A stretch of 64,000 nucleotides of DNA, taken from contig NZ_PSXX01000001.1 of NCBI RefSeq assembly GCF_002931055.1, positions 682,001 through 746,000 of the forward strand, written 5' to 3'. Below the pieces are notes generated by a model. It worked only from the letters and a program-made list of their open reading frames with translations. It had not been told where the DNA came from and ran no database searches. Source of the DNA: Pseudoclavibacter sp. AY1H1. GTDB lineage: Bacteria; Actinomycetota; Actinomycetes; Actinomycetales; Microbacteriaceae. The position numbers were made by a program, and so were the translations under genes. Positions 26,546-34,944 of this stretch are shown here, piece by piece; within the stretch, counting starts at the first letter, position 1; every line of letters begins with the position of its first letter.

Positions 26546-26582
26546 TTTCAGGGCCGGAGTCTTCACAGTTCCGGCCCCGAAA
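26546..26582 (+). terminator. Intercistronic hairpin between glpF and glpK
   Basis: Arms GGGCCGGA (26551-26558) and TCCGGCCC (26570-26577), extended by TTTC/GAAA across one mismatch, form a stem in the 154-nt glpF-glpK gap. It may attenuate read-through or stabilise the glpF message. Confidence 0.55.
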
Positions 26583-26676
26583 CTGTCTGCAGGACACCAC
26601 CAGCGATGCTCGCGCCAGTCCAGCATCGCGTTTTTCACCGCTGGCACATCAGCACCTCTGACAAGGGAGTCACTCC

Positions 26677-28191
26677 GTGAGCAAGTACGTCATCGCCATC
26701 GACCAGGGAACCACCTCCTCGCGAGCCATCGTCTTCGACCACTCCGGGTCGATCGTGTCGACCGGGCAGCTCGAGCACGAGCAGATCTTCCCCAAGGCCG
26801 GCTGGGTCGAGCACGACCCCAAGGAGATCTGGAACAACACGCGAGAGGTCATCGGCCAGGCGCTCTCGAAGGCGAACATCACCAGGCACGACATCGCGAC
26901 GATCGGCATCACGAACCAGCGCGAGACCGCCGTCGTCTGGGACAAGACCACCGGGGAACCCGTCTACAACGCCATCGTGTGGCAGGACACGCGCACGCAG
27001 CCCATCGTCGACCGGCTCGCGGCCGATGGCGGCGTCGAGCGCTTCAAGGACACCGTCGGGCTTCCCCTCGCCACCTACTTCTCCGGAACGAAGATCGTCT
27101 GGATCCTGGAGAACGTCGAGGGTGCACGGGAGCGCGCCGAGGCCGGCGACCTCATCTTCGGCACGACTGACAGCTGGGTGCTCTGGAACCTCACCGGCGG
27201 CGTCGACGGAGGCGTCCACGTCACCGACGTCACGAATGCCTCCCGCACGCTCTTCATGGACCTCGAGACGCTCGCCTGGGATCAGTCGATCCTCGACGCG
27301 TTCGGGGTGCCTGCATCGATGCTCCCGGAGATCAAGTCCTCCTCCGAGGTGTACGGCCACGCCAGCACGCAGTCACTGCTGCGCGAGGTGCCCATCTCCG
27401 GCATCCTCGGCGACCAGCAGGCGGCCACCTTCGGCCAGACGGCCTTCTCCTCGGGCGAGGCGAAGAACACGTACGGCACGGGATCGTTCCTCATCTACAA
27501 CACCGGCGAGAAGATCGTGAAGTCCGAGAACGGACTCCTCACGACGCTCTGCTACAAGCTCGGCGACGCGGCTCCCGTCTACGCGCTCGAGGGCTCGATC
27601 GCCGTGACCGGGTCGCTCGTGCAGTGGCTGCGCGACAACCTGGGCCTCATCAACTCGGCTCCGGAGATCGAAGAGCTGGCCAGCAAGGTCGAGGACAACG
27701 GAGGCACCTACATCGTCCCGGCCTTCTCCGGGCTCTTCGCCCCGTATTGGCGACCGGATGCACGCGGCGCCATCGTCGGCCTCACGCGCTTCGTCAACAA
27801 GAACCACATCGCTCGTGCGGCCCTCGAATCCACGGCATACCAGACCCGCGATGTCCTCGAGGCATCCAACGCGGACTCCGGCGTGCCCCTCGCGGAGCTG
27901 AAGGTCGATGGCGGCATGGTCGCGAACGACACGCTCATGCAGTTCCAGGCAGACATCCTGAACACGGACGTGGTGCGCCCCGTCGTCACGGAGACGACCG
28001 CGCTCGGTGCGGCCTACGCCGCCGGGCTCGCAGTCGGATTCTGGAAGGACCTGGACGAGGTGTCCGCCAACTGGCAGGAGGACAAGCGCTGGACGCCGCA
28101 GATGCCGGAGGAAGAGCGCGAGCGTCTCTACCGGAACTGGAAGAAGGCCGTCTCGAAGACCCTCGACTGGGTTGACGAGGACGTCAAGTAG
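26677..28191 (+). CDS. glpK: Glycerol kinase
   Basis: It phosphorylates glycerol to sn-glycerol-3-phosphate with ATP. The 504-aa protein matches the family in length and shows the N-terminal FGGY-kinase phosphate loop [11 protein letters not shown], the WQDTRT segment, [10 protein letters not shown], and the C-terminal [20 protein letters not shown] signature. The GTG start is preceded by AAGGGAG. It follows glpF in the same direction. A glycerol-3-phosphate dehydrogenase is not in the window. Confidence 0.96.
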   Translation: MSKYVIAIDQGTTSSRAIVFDHSGSIVSTGQLEHEQIFPKAGWVEHDPKEIWNNTREVIGQALSKANITRHDIATIGITNQRETAVVWDKTTGEPVYNAIVWQDTRTQPIVDRLAADGGVERFKDTVGLPLATYFSGTKIVWILENVEGARERAEAGDLIFGTTDSWVLWNLTGGVDGGVHVTDVTNASRTLFMDLETLAWDQSILDAFGVPASMLPEIKSSSEVYGHASTQSLLREVPISGILGDQQAATFGQTAFSSGEAKNTYGTGSFLIYNTGEKIVKSENGLLTTLCYKLGDAAPVYALEGSIAVTGSLVQWLRDNLGLINSAPEIEELASKVEDNGGTYIVPAFSGLFAPYWRPDARGAIVGLTRFVNKNHIARAALESTAYQTRDVLEASNADSGVPLAELKVDGGMVANDTLMQFQADILNTDVVRPVVTETTALGAAYAAGLAVGFWKDLDEVSANWQEDKRWTPQMPEEERERLYRNWKKAVSKTLDWVDEDVK

Positions 28192-28211
28192 CGCGCTGCG
28201 CGCTTCCCGAC

Positions 28212-28251
28212 GACCGAGGCCCTCAGCAGCTTGCTGCTGAGGGCCTCGGTC
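28212..28251. terminator. Strong bidirectional hairpin between glpK and trpD
   Basis: A perfect 19-bp stem (arms 28212-28230 and 28233-28251) with a 2-base loop lies 20 bases past the glpK stop and 65 bases past the converging trpD stop. Confidence 0.85.
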
Positions 28252-28316
28252 TGTCCTGGTGCGGCGTCGTCGCGTTGCTCACTCTGCCGTCCAGCTGCGC
28301 CGATCGGCGACTGGCT

Positions 28317-29375
28317 TCACGCCGAACGAGTCGCTGCCACCCACGCATCCAGCGTCTCGATCGCGCGGCCGGAGTCGATGCTGGACGCTGCGTCAGCGAT
28401 GCGCGCCGCGAGGCGCTCTCGGAGGGGTCGCTCTGCCGCTTCCGGGGTCACAGCGAGGTCGTAGGCGACGAGGCCTGCGGCCGCGTTGAGCAGCACGATG
28501 TCTCGAACGGCGCCATGCTGCTTCCCGGACAGCACGGCGCGGGCGATGGCCGCGTTCTCCTCCGGCAGACCGCCGAGGAGCTCCTGCATGTCGTAGGTGC
28601 CGAGGCCCACATCCCGTGGGTGGAGATCGTGTTCGGTGATCGCACCGTTCGACACCTCCCAGATGTGGCTGTAGCCGGTGACGCTCAGCTCGTCGAGCCC
28701 GTCGTCGCCCCGGAAGACCAGAGCGGTGGCGCCGCGGGTGCGGAAGACCCCGGTGATCAGCGGAATGGCGGCCTGTCGGGCGACCCCGACGGCCGATGCC
28801 TCGGGGCGAGCGGGATTCGTGAGGGGGCCGAGTAGGTTGAAGACCGTGGGAACCCCGAGCTCACCGCGCACCTTCTTGGCGTGGCGGAACCCCGGGTGGA
28901 ACTGCGCGGCGTAGACGAAGGTGAGTCCGACCTCCTCGAAGATGCGTCCCACTCGAACAGGGTCGGCCGTGTGGACTGCGCCAAGAGCCGAGAGCACGTC
29001 GCTGGACCCGGACTTCGCGCTCGACGCCCCGCCCCCGTGCTTCACGACGGGGACCCCCGCACCGGCGCAGACCATCGACGCCATCGTCGAGACGTTCACG
29101 GTCCCGACCATGTCGCCGCCGGTACCGACGATGTCCAGCGCCAGGGGCGGCACCTCGAGCGGCACGGCGTGCTCGAGGATCGCGTCGCGGAACCCGACAA
29201 CCTCCTCGACCGTCTCGCCCTTCGCGCGGAGGGCGACCAGGAAGGCAGCCAGACGTGCTTCGCTGACGTCGCCGCTCATGACCTGGCGCATGGCCCACGT
29301 GGCCTGCGCGACGCTGAGGTCATCACCGCCAAGGAGCTTCTCGAGCAATCCGGGCCAGGTCTCGGTCGATGTCAT
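28317..29375 (-). CDS. trpD: Anthranilate phosphoribosyltransferase
   Basis: TrpD joins anthranilate and PRPP in tryptophan synthesis. The 352-aa protein has the PRPP-binding GTGGD (84-88), NVST (94-97) and a GPLTNPARP segment. The usual KHGNRA motif reads KHGGGA (112-117): both the conserved Asn and Arg are Gly. The remaining family residues are intact, so the fold is sure and catalytic competence less so. The ATG at 29375 has no ribosome binding site but has a TATCGT -10 element seven bases upstream, fitting a leaderless message; an in-frame GTG at 29408 is less likely. A stand-alone trpD next to ctaE is a recurrent actinobacterial arrangement. Confidence 0.9.
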   Translation of the reverse strand: MTSTETWPGLLEKLLGGDDLSVAQATWAMRQVMSGDVSEARLAAFLVALRAKGETVEEVVGFRDAILEHAVPLEVPPLALDIVGTGGDMVGTVNVSTMASMVCAGAGVPVVKHGGGASSAKSGSSDVLSALGAVHTADPVRVGRIFEEVGLTFVYAAQFHPGFRHAKKVRGELGVPTVFNLLGPLTNPARPEASAVGVARQAAIPLITGVFRTRGATALVFRGDDGLDELSVTGYSHIWEVSNGAITEHDLHPRDVGLGTYDMQELLGGLPEENAAIARAVLSGKQHGAVRDIVLLNAAAGLVAYDLAVTPEAAERPLRERLAARIADAASSIDSGRAIETLDAWVAATRSA

Positions 29376-29382
29376 GCAGGAA

Positions 29383-29388
29383 ACGATA
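29383..29388 (-). promoter_or_regulatory. -10 element for leaderless trpD
   Basis: On the minus strand TATCGT ends seven bases before the trpD ATG, and no Shine-Dalgarno sequence exists between them. Confidence 0.5.
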
Positions 29389-29469
29389 GCCGTCCACCAC
29401 CCAGGCACACCTAATCGGACGCGACCCGCCGGTCAGCCGTGCGTTGTCTCGGGAACCTGGGAAATCGGT

Positions 29470-29475
29470 CATAAT
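29470..29475 (+). promoter_or_regulatory. -10 element for ctaE, probably leaderless
   Basis: CATAAT ends six bases before the ctaE GTG (29482) with no ribosome binding site between; TTGTCT at 29444-29449 is a possible -35 with a long 20-base spacer. Confidence 0.5.
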
Positions 29476-29481
29476 GGTCAG

Positions 29482-30114
29482 GTGACTGCTGCAACCACCG
29501 CTCAGGCCGTGCACACGGTCCATCGCCCCAATACGACTGCCATCGGCGTCATCGTTTGGCTCGGTAGTGAGGTGATGTTCTTCGCTGGGCTCTTCGCGAT
29601 CTTCTTCACTCTGCGCTCTATGGCGCCAGAGCAGTTCGCCGAAGGCCACAGTGCGCTGAACGTGCCCTTCGCCACCATCAACACGCTGATCCTCGTCAGC
29701 TCGTCGTTCACGTGCCAGTTCGGCACGTTCGCGGCTGAGCGCGAGCAGGCCCGCGCCACCGGCAAGAGCCCCAAGAACTGGGGCGCGATCGAGTGGTTCT
29801 ACCTCACCGTCCTGCTCGGAGGCATCTTCGTCGCCGGCCAGGTCTGGGAGTACGCCACGTTCGTCAGCGAGGGCTATGTCCTCAACCTGAACGCGTTCAC
29901 GAGCGCCTTCTACATGACGACCGGCTTCCACGGCCTGCACGTGACCGGCGGACTCGTCACGTTCCTCCTCGTGATCGGCCGCATGTACTCTGCCCGCCGC
30001 ATGGGAACTCGCGAGGTCAGCAGCGCGCTGGGCATTTCCTACTACTGGCACTTCGTCGACGTGGTCTGGGTTGCGCTCTTCTTCGTCATCTACCTGCTGC
30101 CCTACTTCTCGTAG
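29482..30114 (+). CDS. ctaE: Cytochrome c oxidase subunit III
   Basis: A 210-aa, five-helix subunit of the aa3 oxidase. Family landmarks are WLGSEVMFFAGLFAIFFTLR near the N-terminus, FYMTTGFHGLHVTGG in the middle and YYWHFVDVVWVALFFVIYL at the end. The frame is open well upstream but GTG 29482 gives the normal N-terminus. It heads ctaE-qcrC-qcrA-qcrB, the standard actinobacterial operon linking complexes III and IV. Confidence 0.94.
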   Translation: MTAATTAQAVHTVHRPNTTAIGVIVWLGSEVMFFAGLFAIFFTLRSMAPEQFAEGHSALNVPFATINTLILVSSSFTCQFGTFAAEREQARATGKSPKNWGAIEWFYLTVLLGGIFVAGQVWEYATFVSEGYVLNLNAFTSAFYMTTGFHGLHVTGGLVTFLLVIGRMYSARRMGTREVSSALGISYYWHFVDVVWVALFFVIYLLPYFS

Positions 30115-30136
30115 CCCGATCCTGGAGAACACACCA

Positions 30137-30970
30137 ATGTTCCGAACGACCAAACCACGGACTGCGAAGACGGCGACCCGCAAGACGGCTCGCCGCCGCA
30201 CCCCCCTCGCCACCGCGGCTCTCCTCGGCGCAGGCCTCCTGCTGACCGGCGGCGCGTACACCGCGATCGACACCGCAACCACGGCTGCTGCAGCCGAGGA
30301 CGTGGCCCCCGCCAGCGCCGCAGACATCGAGAACGGCGCCGCGCTCTTCGGCGCCAACTGCGCCACCTGCCACGGCATGAACGCAGCGGGCACCGAGAAC
30401 GGCCCGAGCCTCATCGGTGTCGGTGCCGCCGCCGTCGACTTCCAGGTCGGCACCGGCCGCATGCCCATGCAGGCCAACGCCGCCCAGGCCCCCGCCAAGC
30501 CCGTCCAGTTCGACGAGCAGGGCATCTCGGACCTCGGCGACTACATCGCTTCGCTGGCCCCCGGTCCCGCCGTCCCCGACGAGAAGTACCTGCAGGCCGA
30601 TGGCGACGCAGCACGTGGAGCAGAGCTGTTCCGCATCAACTGCGCCATGTGCCACAACGTCGCAGGTGCTGGCGGTGCCCTCACCGAGGGGAAGTTCGCA
30701 CCCGAGCTCATGACGGTCGAACCCGTCCACCTCTACGAGGCGATGATCACGGGCCCGCAGAACATGCCCGTCTTCAACGACGCGAACCTCACCCCCCAGG
30801 ACAAGGCCGACATCATCACGGCGATTCGCTGGCAGACCGAGGTCACCGGCACGATCGGCGGCAACAGCCTCGGATCGCTCGGTCCGGTCTCCGAGGGCCT
30901 CTTCATCTGGATCTTCGGAATCGGCGCAGGCGTCGCGATGGCGGTCTGGATCGCCACTCGACCGAACTAG
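30137..30970 (+). CDS. qcrC: Cytochrome bc1 complex diheme cytochrome c subunit QcrC
   Basis: In actinobacteria QcrC carries two c-type hemes and passes electrons directly from the bcc complex to the aa3 oxidase. The 277-aa protein has a basic N-terminus, a signal-anchor helix (about 24-45), two heme sites (CATCH at 75-79 and CAMCH at 169-173) and a C-terminal membrane anchor (about 250-272). The start at 30137 has GGAG upstream; the open frame further 5' overlaps ctaE. Confidence 0.95.
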   Translation: MFRTTKPRTAKTATRKTARRRTPLATAALLGAGLLLTGGAYTAIDTATTAAAAEDVAPASAADIENGAALFGANCATCHGMNAAGTENGPSLIGVGAAAVDFQVGTGRMPMQANAAQAPAKPVQFDEQGISDLGDYIASLAPGPAVPDEKYLQADGDAARGAELFRINCAMCHNVAGAGGALTEGKFAPELMTVEPVHLYEAMITGPQNMPVFNDANLTPQDKADIITAIRWQTEVTGTIGGNSLGSLGPVSEGLFIWIFGIGAGVAMAVWIATRPN

Positions 30971-31042
30971 TGCCGGAAGCAACCCGGCCCGGGTCCAAAC
31001 GACTTACTGCAGCTGAACAGACACACCCAGAAAGGGATCACC

Positions 31043-32122
31043 ATGGCTGATGGCGAACACGGCGGAGAGCTTCGCACTGCTCCTTCGTCGGAGCGGGCGC
31101 CTCACATCGGGACCGCGATCCTTCCCAAGGACGGCTTCGAGAACCCTGGCATGCCGGCGCACCGCGACCGGATCACGGACGCGGACCCCGCGCAGGCGAA
31201 GCGCACTGAGCGCCTCCTCGTCGCGCTGTTCGTGTTCTCGGCACTCGCCAGCATCTTCGCTGTCGTGGCCTACTTCGTGTGGCCGATCAGCCGCGAGGAC
31301 ATCTCGACCGTCCGCCTGAACAACATGTTCCTCGGCATCGGCATCGCGCTCGCGATGCTCGCCATCGGCATCGGCACGGTCGCCTGGTCCAAGTACCTCA
31401 TGGCCGACCACGAGATGGCCGAGGCCCGCCACCCGGGCAAGGGCTCCCCCGCCACTCGTTCGCGAGCGGTCGAGGTCTTCGCGCAGGCGAACGAGGAGTC
31501 GGGCTTCAGCCGCCGCAAGCTGTTCCGCAACTCCCTCATCGGAGCCCTCGTCGCCATGCCGCTTCCCGGCATCGTCCTCTTCCGCGACCTCTACAACGGC
31601 AACAACCCGGACCCGGTCGAGTCGCTCTCCCACACCATGTGGGAAGAGGGAACTCGCCTCGTCCGCGACCCCACGGGAACGCCGATCCGCGCCGCGGACG
31701 TCACCTACGGTTCTGCCTTCCACGTCATCCCCGACGGCCTGATCGACCTCGAGCACCACCTGCTCGAGGAGAAGGCCAAGGCAGTTGTCCTGCTCATGCG
31801 CTTGCCCGCTGACCAGCTCAACGAGCGCGAGGACCGTGCCGGATGGTCCTACGACGGAATCGTCGCCTACTCCAAGGTCTGCACGCACGTCGGTTGCCCG
31901 GTCGCTCTCTACGAGCAGCAGACGCACCACCTGCTCTGCCCGTGCCACCAGTCGCAGTTCGACGTCAAGAACCACTGCGAGGTCATCTTCGGACCGGCGG
32001 GACGCCCGCTCCCGCAGCTGCCGATCGCTGTCGACGACGAGGGCTACCTCATCGCGCAGAGCGACTTCACCGAACCTGTCGGACCGAGCTTCTGGGAGCG
32101 ACGCCATGACTACAACGTATAA
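31043..32122 (+). CDS. qcrA: Cytochrome bc1 complex Rieske iron-sulfur subunit QcrA
   Basis: The 359-aa protein has the three-helix N-terminal region particular to actinobacterial QcrA (about 57-80, 95-115, 163-181) followed by the Rieske domain. The 2Fe-2S ligands are Cys280 and His282 (CTHVGC) and Cys299 and His302 (CPCHQS), with Cys285 and Cys301 placed for the usual disulfide. A SRRK segment before the third helix is a likely Tat recognition site. It overlaps qcrB by 17 bp. Confidence 0.95.
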   Translation: MADGEHGGELRTAPSSERAPHIGTAILPKDGFENPGMPAHRDRITDADPAQAKRTERLLVALFVFSALASIFAVVAYFVWPISREDISTVRLNNMFLGIGIALAMLAIGIGTVAWSKYLMADHEMAEARHPGKGSPATRSRAVEVFAQANEESGFSRRKLFRNSLIGALVAMPLPGIVLFRDLYNGNNPDPVESLSHTMWEEGTRLVRDPTGTPIRAADVTYGSAFHVIPDGLIDLEHHLLEEKAKAVVLLMRLPADQLNEREDRAGWSYDGIVAYSKVCTHVGCPVALYEQQTHHLLCPCHQSQFDVKNHCEVIFGPAGRPLPQLPIAVDDEGYLIAQSDFTEPVGPSFWERRHDYNV

Positions 32123-33710
32123 AGCTCCGGTACGCGAGGGCGGGTTCATCGCCGGCGCCGCCAACTACCTCGACGAGCGCACCACCATCTCCGGTGCGGT
32201 CAAGGAGTTCGGACGCAAGATCTTCCCGGACCACTGGTCCTTCATGCTCGGTGAGATCGCGCTCTACAGCTTCGTCGTCATCCTGCTCTCCGGAACCTTC
32301 CTGACGTTCTTCTTCGACCCGTCGATGGCCCACGTCGAGTACGAAGGCTCCTACCTCCCGCTCAAGGGCATGGGCATGTCGGCCGCTATGGCGTCGACGC
32401 TGGACATCTCCTTCGACATCCGCGGGGGACTGCTCATGCGCCAGGTGCACCACTGGGCAGCGCTGCTGTTCGTGGCGTCCATCGGGCTCCACATGCTGCG
32501 CGTCTTCTTCACCGGAGCGTTCCGCAAGCCCCGCGAGCTCAACTGGGTCGTCGGCTTCGTGCTCTTCATCCTCGCGATGGCAGAGGGCTTCACCGGCTAC
32601 TCGCTCCCCGATGACCTGCTCTCCGGCAACGGCCTGCGCATCATCGACGGAATCATGAAGGGCATCCCGCTCGTCGGAACCTGGGTCTCCTTCCTGTTCT
32701 TCGGCGGCGAGTTCCCCGGTACCGAGATCGTCGGGCGCCTCTACTCGCTGCACATCATGATCCTGCCCGCGATGGTCATCCTGTTCATCGCGTTGCACCT
32801 GGCCCTCATGGTGATCAACAAGCACACGCAGTGGCCCGGACCCGGCCGCACGAACGGCAACGTCGTGGGAAACCCGGTCCTCCCGGTGTTCGCCGGCAAG
32901 GCAGGCGGATTCTTCTTCCTGATCTTCGGCCTCATCTTCCTCATCGCGTCGTTCTTCTCGATCAACCCGGTCTGGAACTACGGCCCGTACGACCCCTCCC
33001 CCGTCTCCGCCGGTACCCAGCCTGACTGGTACATCGGCTTCGCCGACGGCATGCTGCGACTCATCCCGCCCGGCTGGGAGGTGTACTGGTTCAACCACAC
33101 GTGGTCGTTCGCGATCCTGACCCCGCTGATCCTTATCGGAATCTTCATCGTGCTGGTTGTCGTCTACCCCTTCATCGAGGCGTGGATCACGGGTGACAAG
33201 CGCGAGCACCACCTGCTCGACCGCCCACGCAACGCCCCCACCCGCACCGCGATCGGCGCAGCCGGCGTCACGTTCTACGCCGTCATGTGGGCTGCAGCAA
33301 GCTCCGACCTCATGGCAACGCACTTCCACCTCGCCATGGAGCACGTCATCCACTTCCTGCAGGTGATGCTGATCCTCGGACCGGTCATCGCGTACATCGC
33401 AACGAAGCGGATCTGCCTCGGGCTCCAGAAGCGCGATCGTTCGCTTGCGCTGCACGGTGTCGAGTCGGGACGTGTTCTTCGACTCCCCCACGGCGAGTTC
33501 GTCGAGGTCGAGGTTCCGCTCGACAAGTACGACCGATGGGAGCTCGTCTCCTACAACGAGCAGGCGCCGATCATGCTCCGTCCGAACGAGGACGGAAAGA
33601 TCACGGCTCCCATGCGCCTGCGCGCCGCTCTGTCGCGCTGGTTCTTCGAGGACCGCGTCGAGCCCGTCACGAAGACGGAGATCGAACAGGCACACCACGG
33701 CCACCACTAG
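32106..33710 (+). CDS. qcrB: Cytochrome bc1 complex cytochrome b subunit QcrB
   Basis: The 534-aa protein is a menaquinol-oxidising cytochrome b with eight or more membrane helices. Heme-ligand regions are visible in VHHWAALLFVASIGLHMLR and LHIMILPAMVILFIALHLALM, and the quinol-site motif PDW occurs in QPDWYIGFADG (the PEWY loop of other organisms). A C-terminal extension of about 130 residues is typical of the actinobacterial protein. It ends the ctaE-qcrCAB operon and is followed by a strong hairpin. Confidence 0.95.
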   Translation: MTTTYKAPVREGGFIAGAANYLDERTTISGAVKEFGRKIFPDHWSFMLGEIALYSFVVILLSGTFLTFFFDPSMAHVEYEGSYLPLKGMGMSAAMASTLDISFDIRGGLLMRQVHHWAALLFVASIGLHMLRVFFTGAFRKPRELNWVVGFVLFILAMAEGFTGYSLPDDLLSGNGLRIIDGIMKGIPLVGTWVSFLFFGGEFPGTEIVGRLYSLHIMILPAMVILFIALHLALMVINKHTQWPGPGRTNGNVVGNPVLPVFAGKAGGFFFLIFGLIFLIASFFSINPVWNYGPYDPSPVSAGTQPDWYIGFADGMLRLIPPGWEVYWFNHTWSFAILTPLILIGIFIVLVVVYPFIEAWITGDKREHHLLDRPRNAPTRTAIGAAGVTFYAVMWAAASSDLMATHFHLAMEHVIHFLQVMLILGPVIAYIATKRICLGLQKRDRSLALHGVESGRVLRLPHGEFVEVEVPLDKYDRWELVSYNEQAPIMLRPNEDGKITAPMRLRAALSRWFFEDRVEPVTKTEIEQAHHGHH

Positions 33711-33740
33711 GCCGTAGCAACTCCCTGAGCCTTCGGGCAC

Positions 33741-33788
33741 ACAAGAGGGGCTGTCATTCCGCATCAGCGGACTGACAGCCCCTCTTGT
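33741..33788 (+). terminator. Hairpin terminator after qcrB
   Basis: Perfect 16-bp arms (33741-33756 and 33773-33788) enclose a 16-base loop that itself pairs CCGC with GCGG, 30 bases past the qcrB stop. Confidence 0.8.
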
Positions 33789-34474
33789 CGTCGGCGGTCC
33801 CTCCTGCGAGGGGGCGGGGGCAGCGGCGACCGGCTCCCCGTGGAGTCAGGAGCGGAGACCGCGCAGCCAGTCCCCCAGACCCCCAGCCCGCCAGCCCGCC
33901 AGCCCGCCAGCCGAGGACGCTCGGCCGAGACGGGATCTCGCCGAGCGCTGTGGCTTCTCGCCCTCGGGAGCCCACGCCGGCACGCGGAGTCGCGCGAGGG
34001 CACGGAGACCCCAGGAGCCGAGGGCAAGAGCAGGAGCCGGCAGCGTTGCCGATCCCCGCGAGGTCCACCACCAGTCGAGGTGGTGTCCGGTCACGGGGCC
34101 AACGGCACAGATACTCCCGCACGGGCTCCACAGCCCACGGTCGCGGCCCCATGGACGTGAGACGGGAGGGAGCTCGCCGTTTCCACTGCACTGCCCACGC
34201 TTGGCGCGCACCGAATGCAGGCGGGTAGGGGTCGGACTCAAGAAAGCGGCGCTCTTGCTCCGCCCGCGTCCGAGCGGGCTCCGAACGTGCGGGCATCCGG
34301 GAGAGGCAGAGGCAGAGTCCTCACGGCCCGAGGTGCGCGTGCTCCCTCAGCGCGCTCTGGGACCCTCAGGTCCTCTCCGGGTGTACGAACACGCACCCTC
34401 GACTCAGGGAGCGCCACAGGGGCATGTGGGGCTACCAGAGTGGCGCCGAGCCTCGTCGGCGGAGAACGGCAAAA
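33789..34474. other. Gene-poor region between the converging respiratory operons
   Basis: No gene is convincing here. Several overlapping frames stay open on both strands because the sequence is very GC-rich, but their translations are low-complexity Arg/Pro/Ser/Gly sequences with no family resemblance and no ribosome binding site. The only structure I see is an 8-bp tandem repeat at 33883-33914. It could be a decayed gene or non-coding RNA, but nothing positive supports either. Confidence 0.5.
33883..33914. repeat. Short tandem repeat, 8-bp unit CCAGCCCG
   Basis: Three exact copies of CCAGCCCG (33883-33906) and a fourth imperfect one (CCAGCCGA) lie head to tail in the gene-poor gap. Confidence 0.8.
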
Positions 34475-34502
34475 GGCCCGCCCCTCTTGTGAGGGACGGG
34501 CC
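34475..34502 (-). terminator. Rho-independent terminator after ctaF
   Basis: A 12-bp stem with one mismatch (arms 34475-34486 and 34491-34502) is followed on the minus strand by TTTT, 20 bases past the ctaF stop. Confidence 0.8.
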
Positions 34503-34521
34503 GGAAGCCTGCAGACGACGC

Positions 34522-34944
34522 CTAGTGGGCGTAGCGTCCGCGGTAGTACTCGAACACCCAGCCGACGATGGCGATGATGAACAGCGGCGCCGCGAAGTAC
34601 GCGAACCACCATCCGCCGATCGACAGGCCGAGGAAGATCAGCCCGACGGCAAGGGCCAGCACGAACGGCCACCAGCTCTGCGGCGGGAAGAAGCCGAGCT
34701 CAGGATCAGCGTCAGCGATCTCGCCGTCGAGCCTGTCCTCGGGAAGGACGTGCACTCGGAACGGCTTCGCCGAGCTGCCGAGATAGAACGCGACGAAGGC
34801 GACGAAGATGCCGGACAGCGCCAGTGCGACGATGCCAACCCACTCGTAGTGGCCGAGGGCCGCATGAGTCCAGAGGGTGTAGACGACGGTCACGACCGCG
34901 TAGAAGACGGCGAGGACCCAGAGGAGGCGTGCTGAAGTCTTCAC
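34522..34944 (-). CDS. ctaF: Cytochrome c oxidase subunit IV (actinobacterial type)
   Basis: A 140-aa protein with four membrane helices (about 5-28, 34-56, 88-108, 112-132) and a polar loop containing [23 protein letters not shown]-type sequence, matching the small fourth subunit found in actinobacterial aa3 oxidases. The GTG start overlaps the ctaD stop as GTGA, so it is co-translated with ctaD. It ends the ctaC-ctaD-ctaF operon. Confidence 0.9.
   Translation of the reverse strand: MKTSARLLWVLAVFYAVVTVVYTLWTHAALGHYEWVGIVALALSGIFVAFVAFYLGSSAKPFRVHVLPEDRLDGEIADADPELGFFPPQSWWPFVLALAVGLIFLGLSIGGWWFAYFAAPLFIIAIVGWVFEYYRGRYAH

Noticed and set aside
33883-33914. CRISPR-like repeats
   Set aside because: The units are 8 bp and contiguous, with no spacers and no cas genes nearby.
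33754-34296. Long open frames on both strands in the respiratory gap (up to 180 aa)
   Set aside because: Translations are low-complexity Arg/Pro/Ser/Gly sequences with no family pattern and no ribosome binding site; open frames are expected by chance at this GC content.
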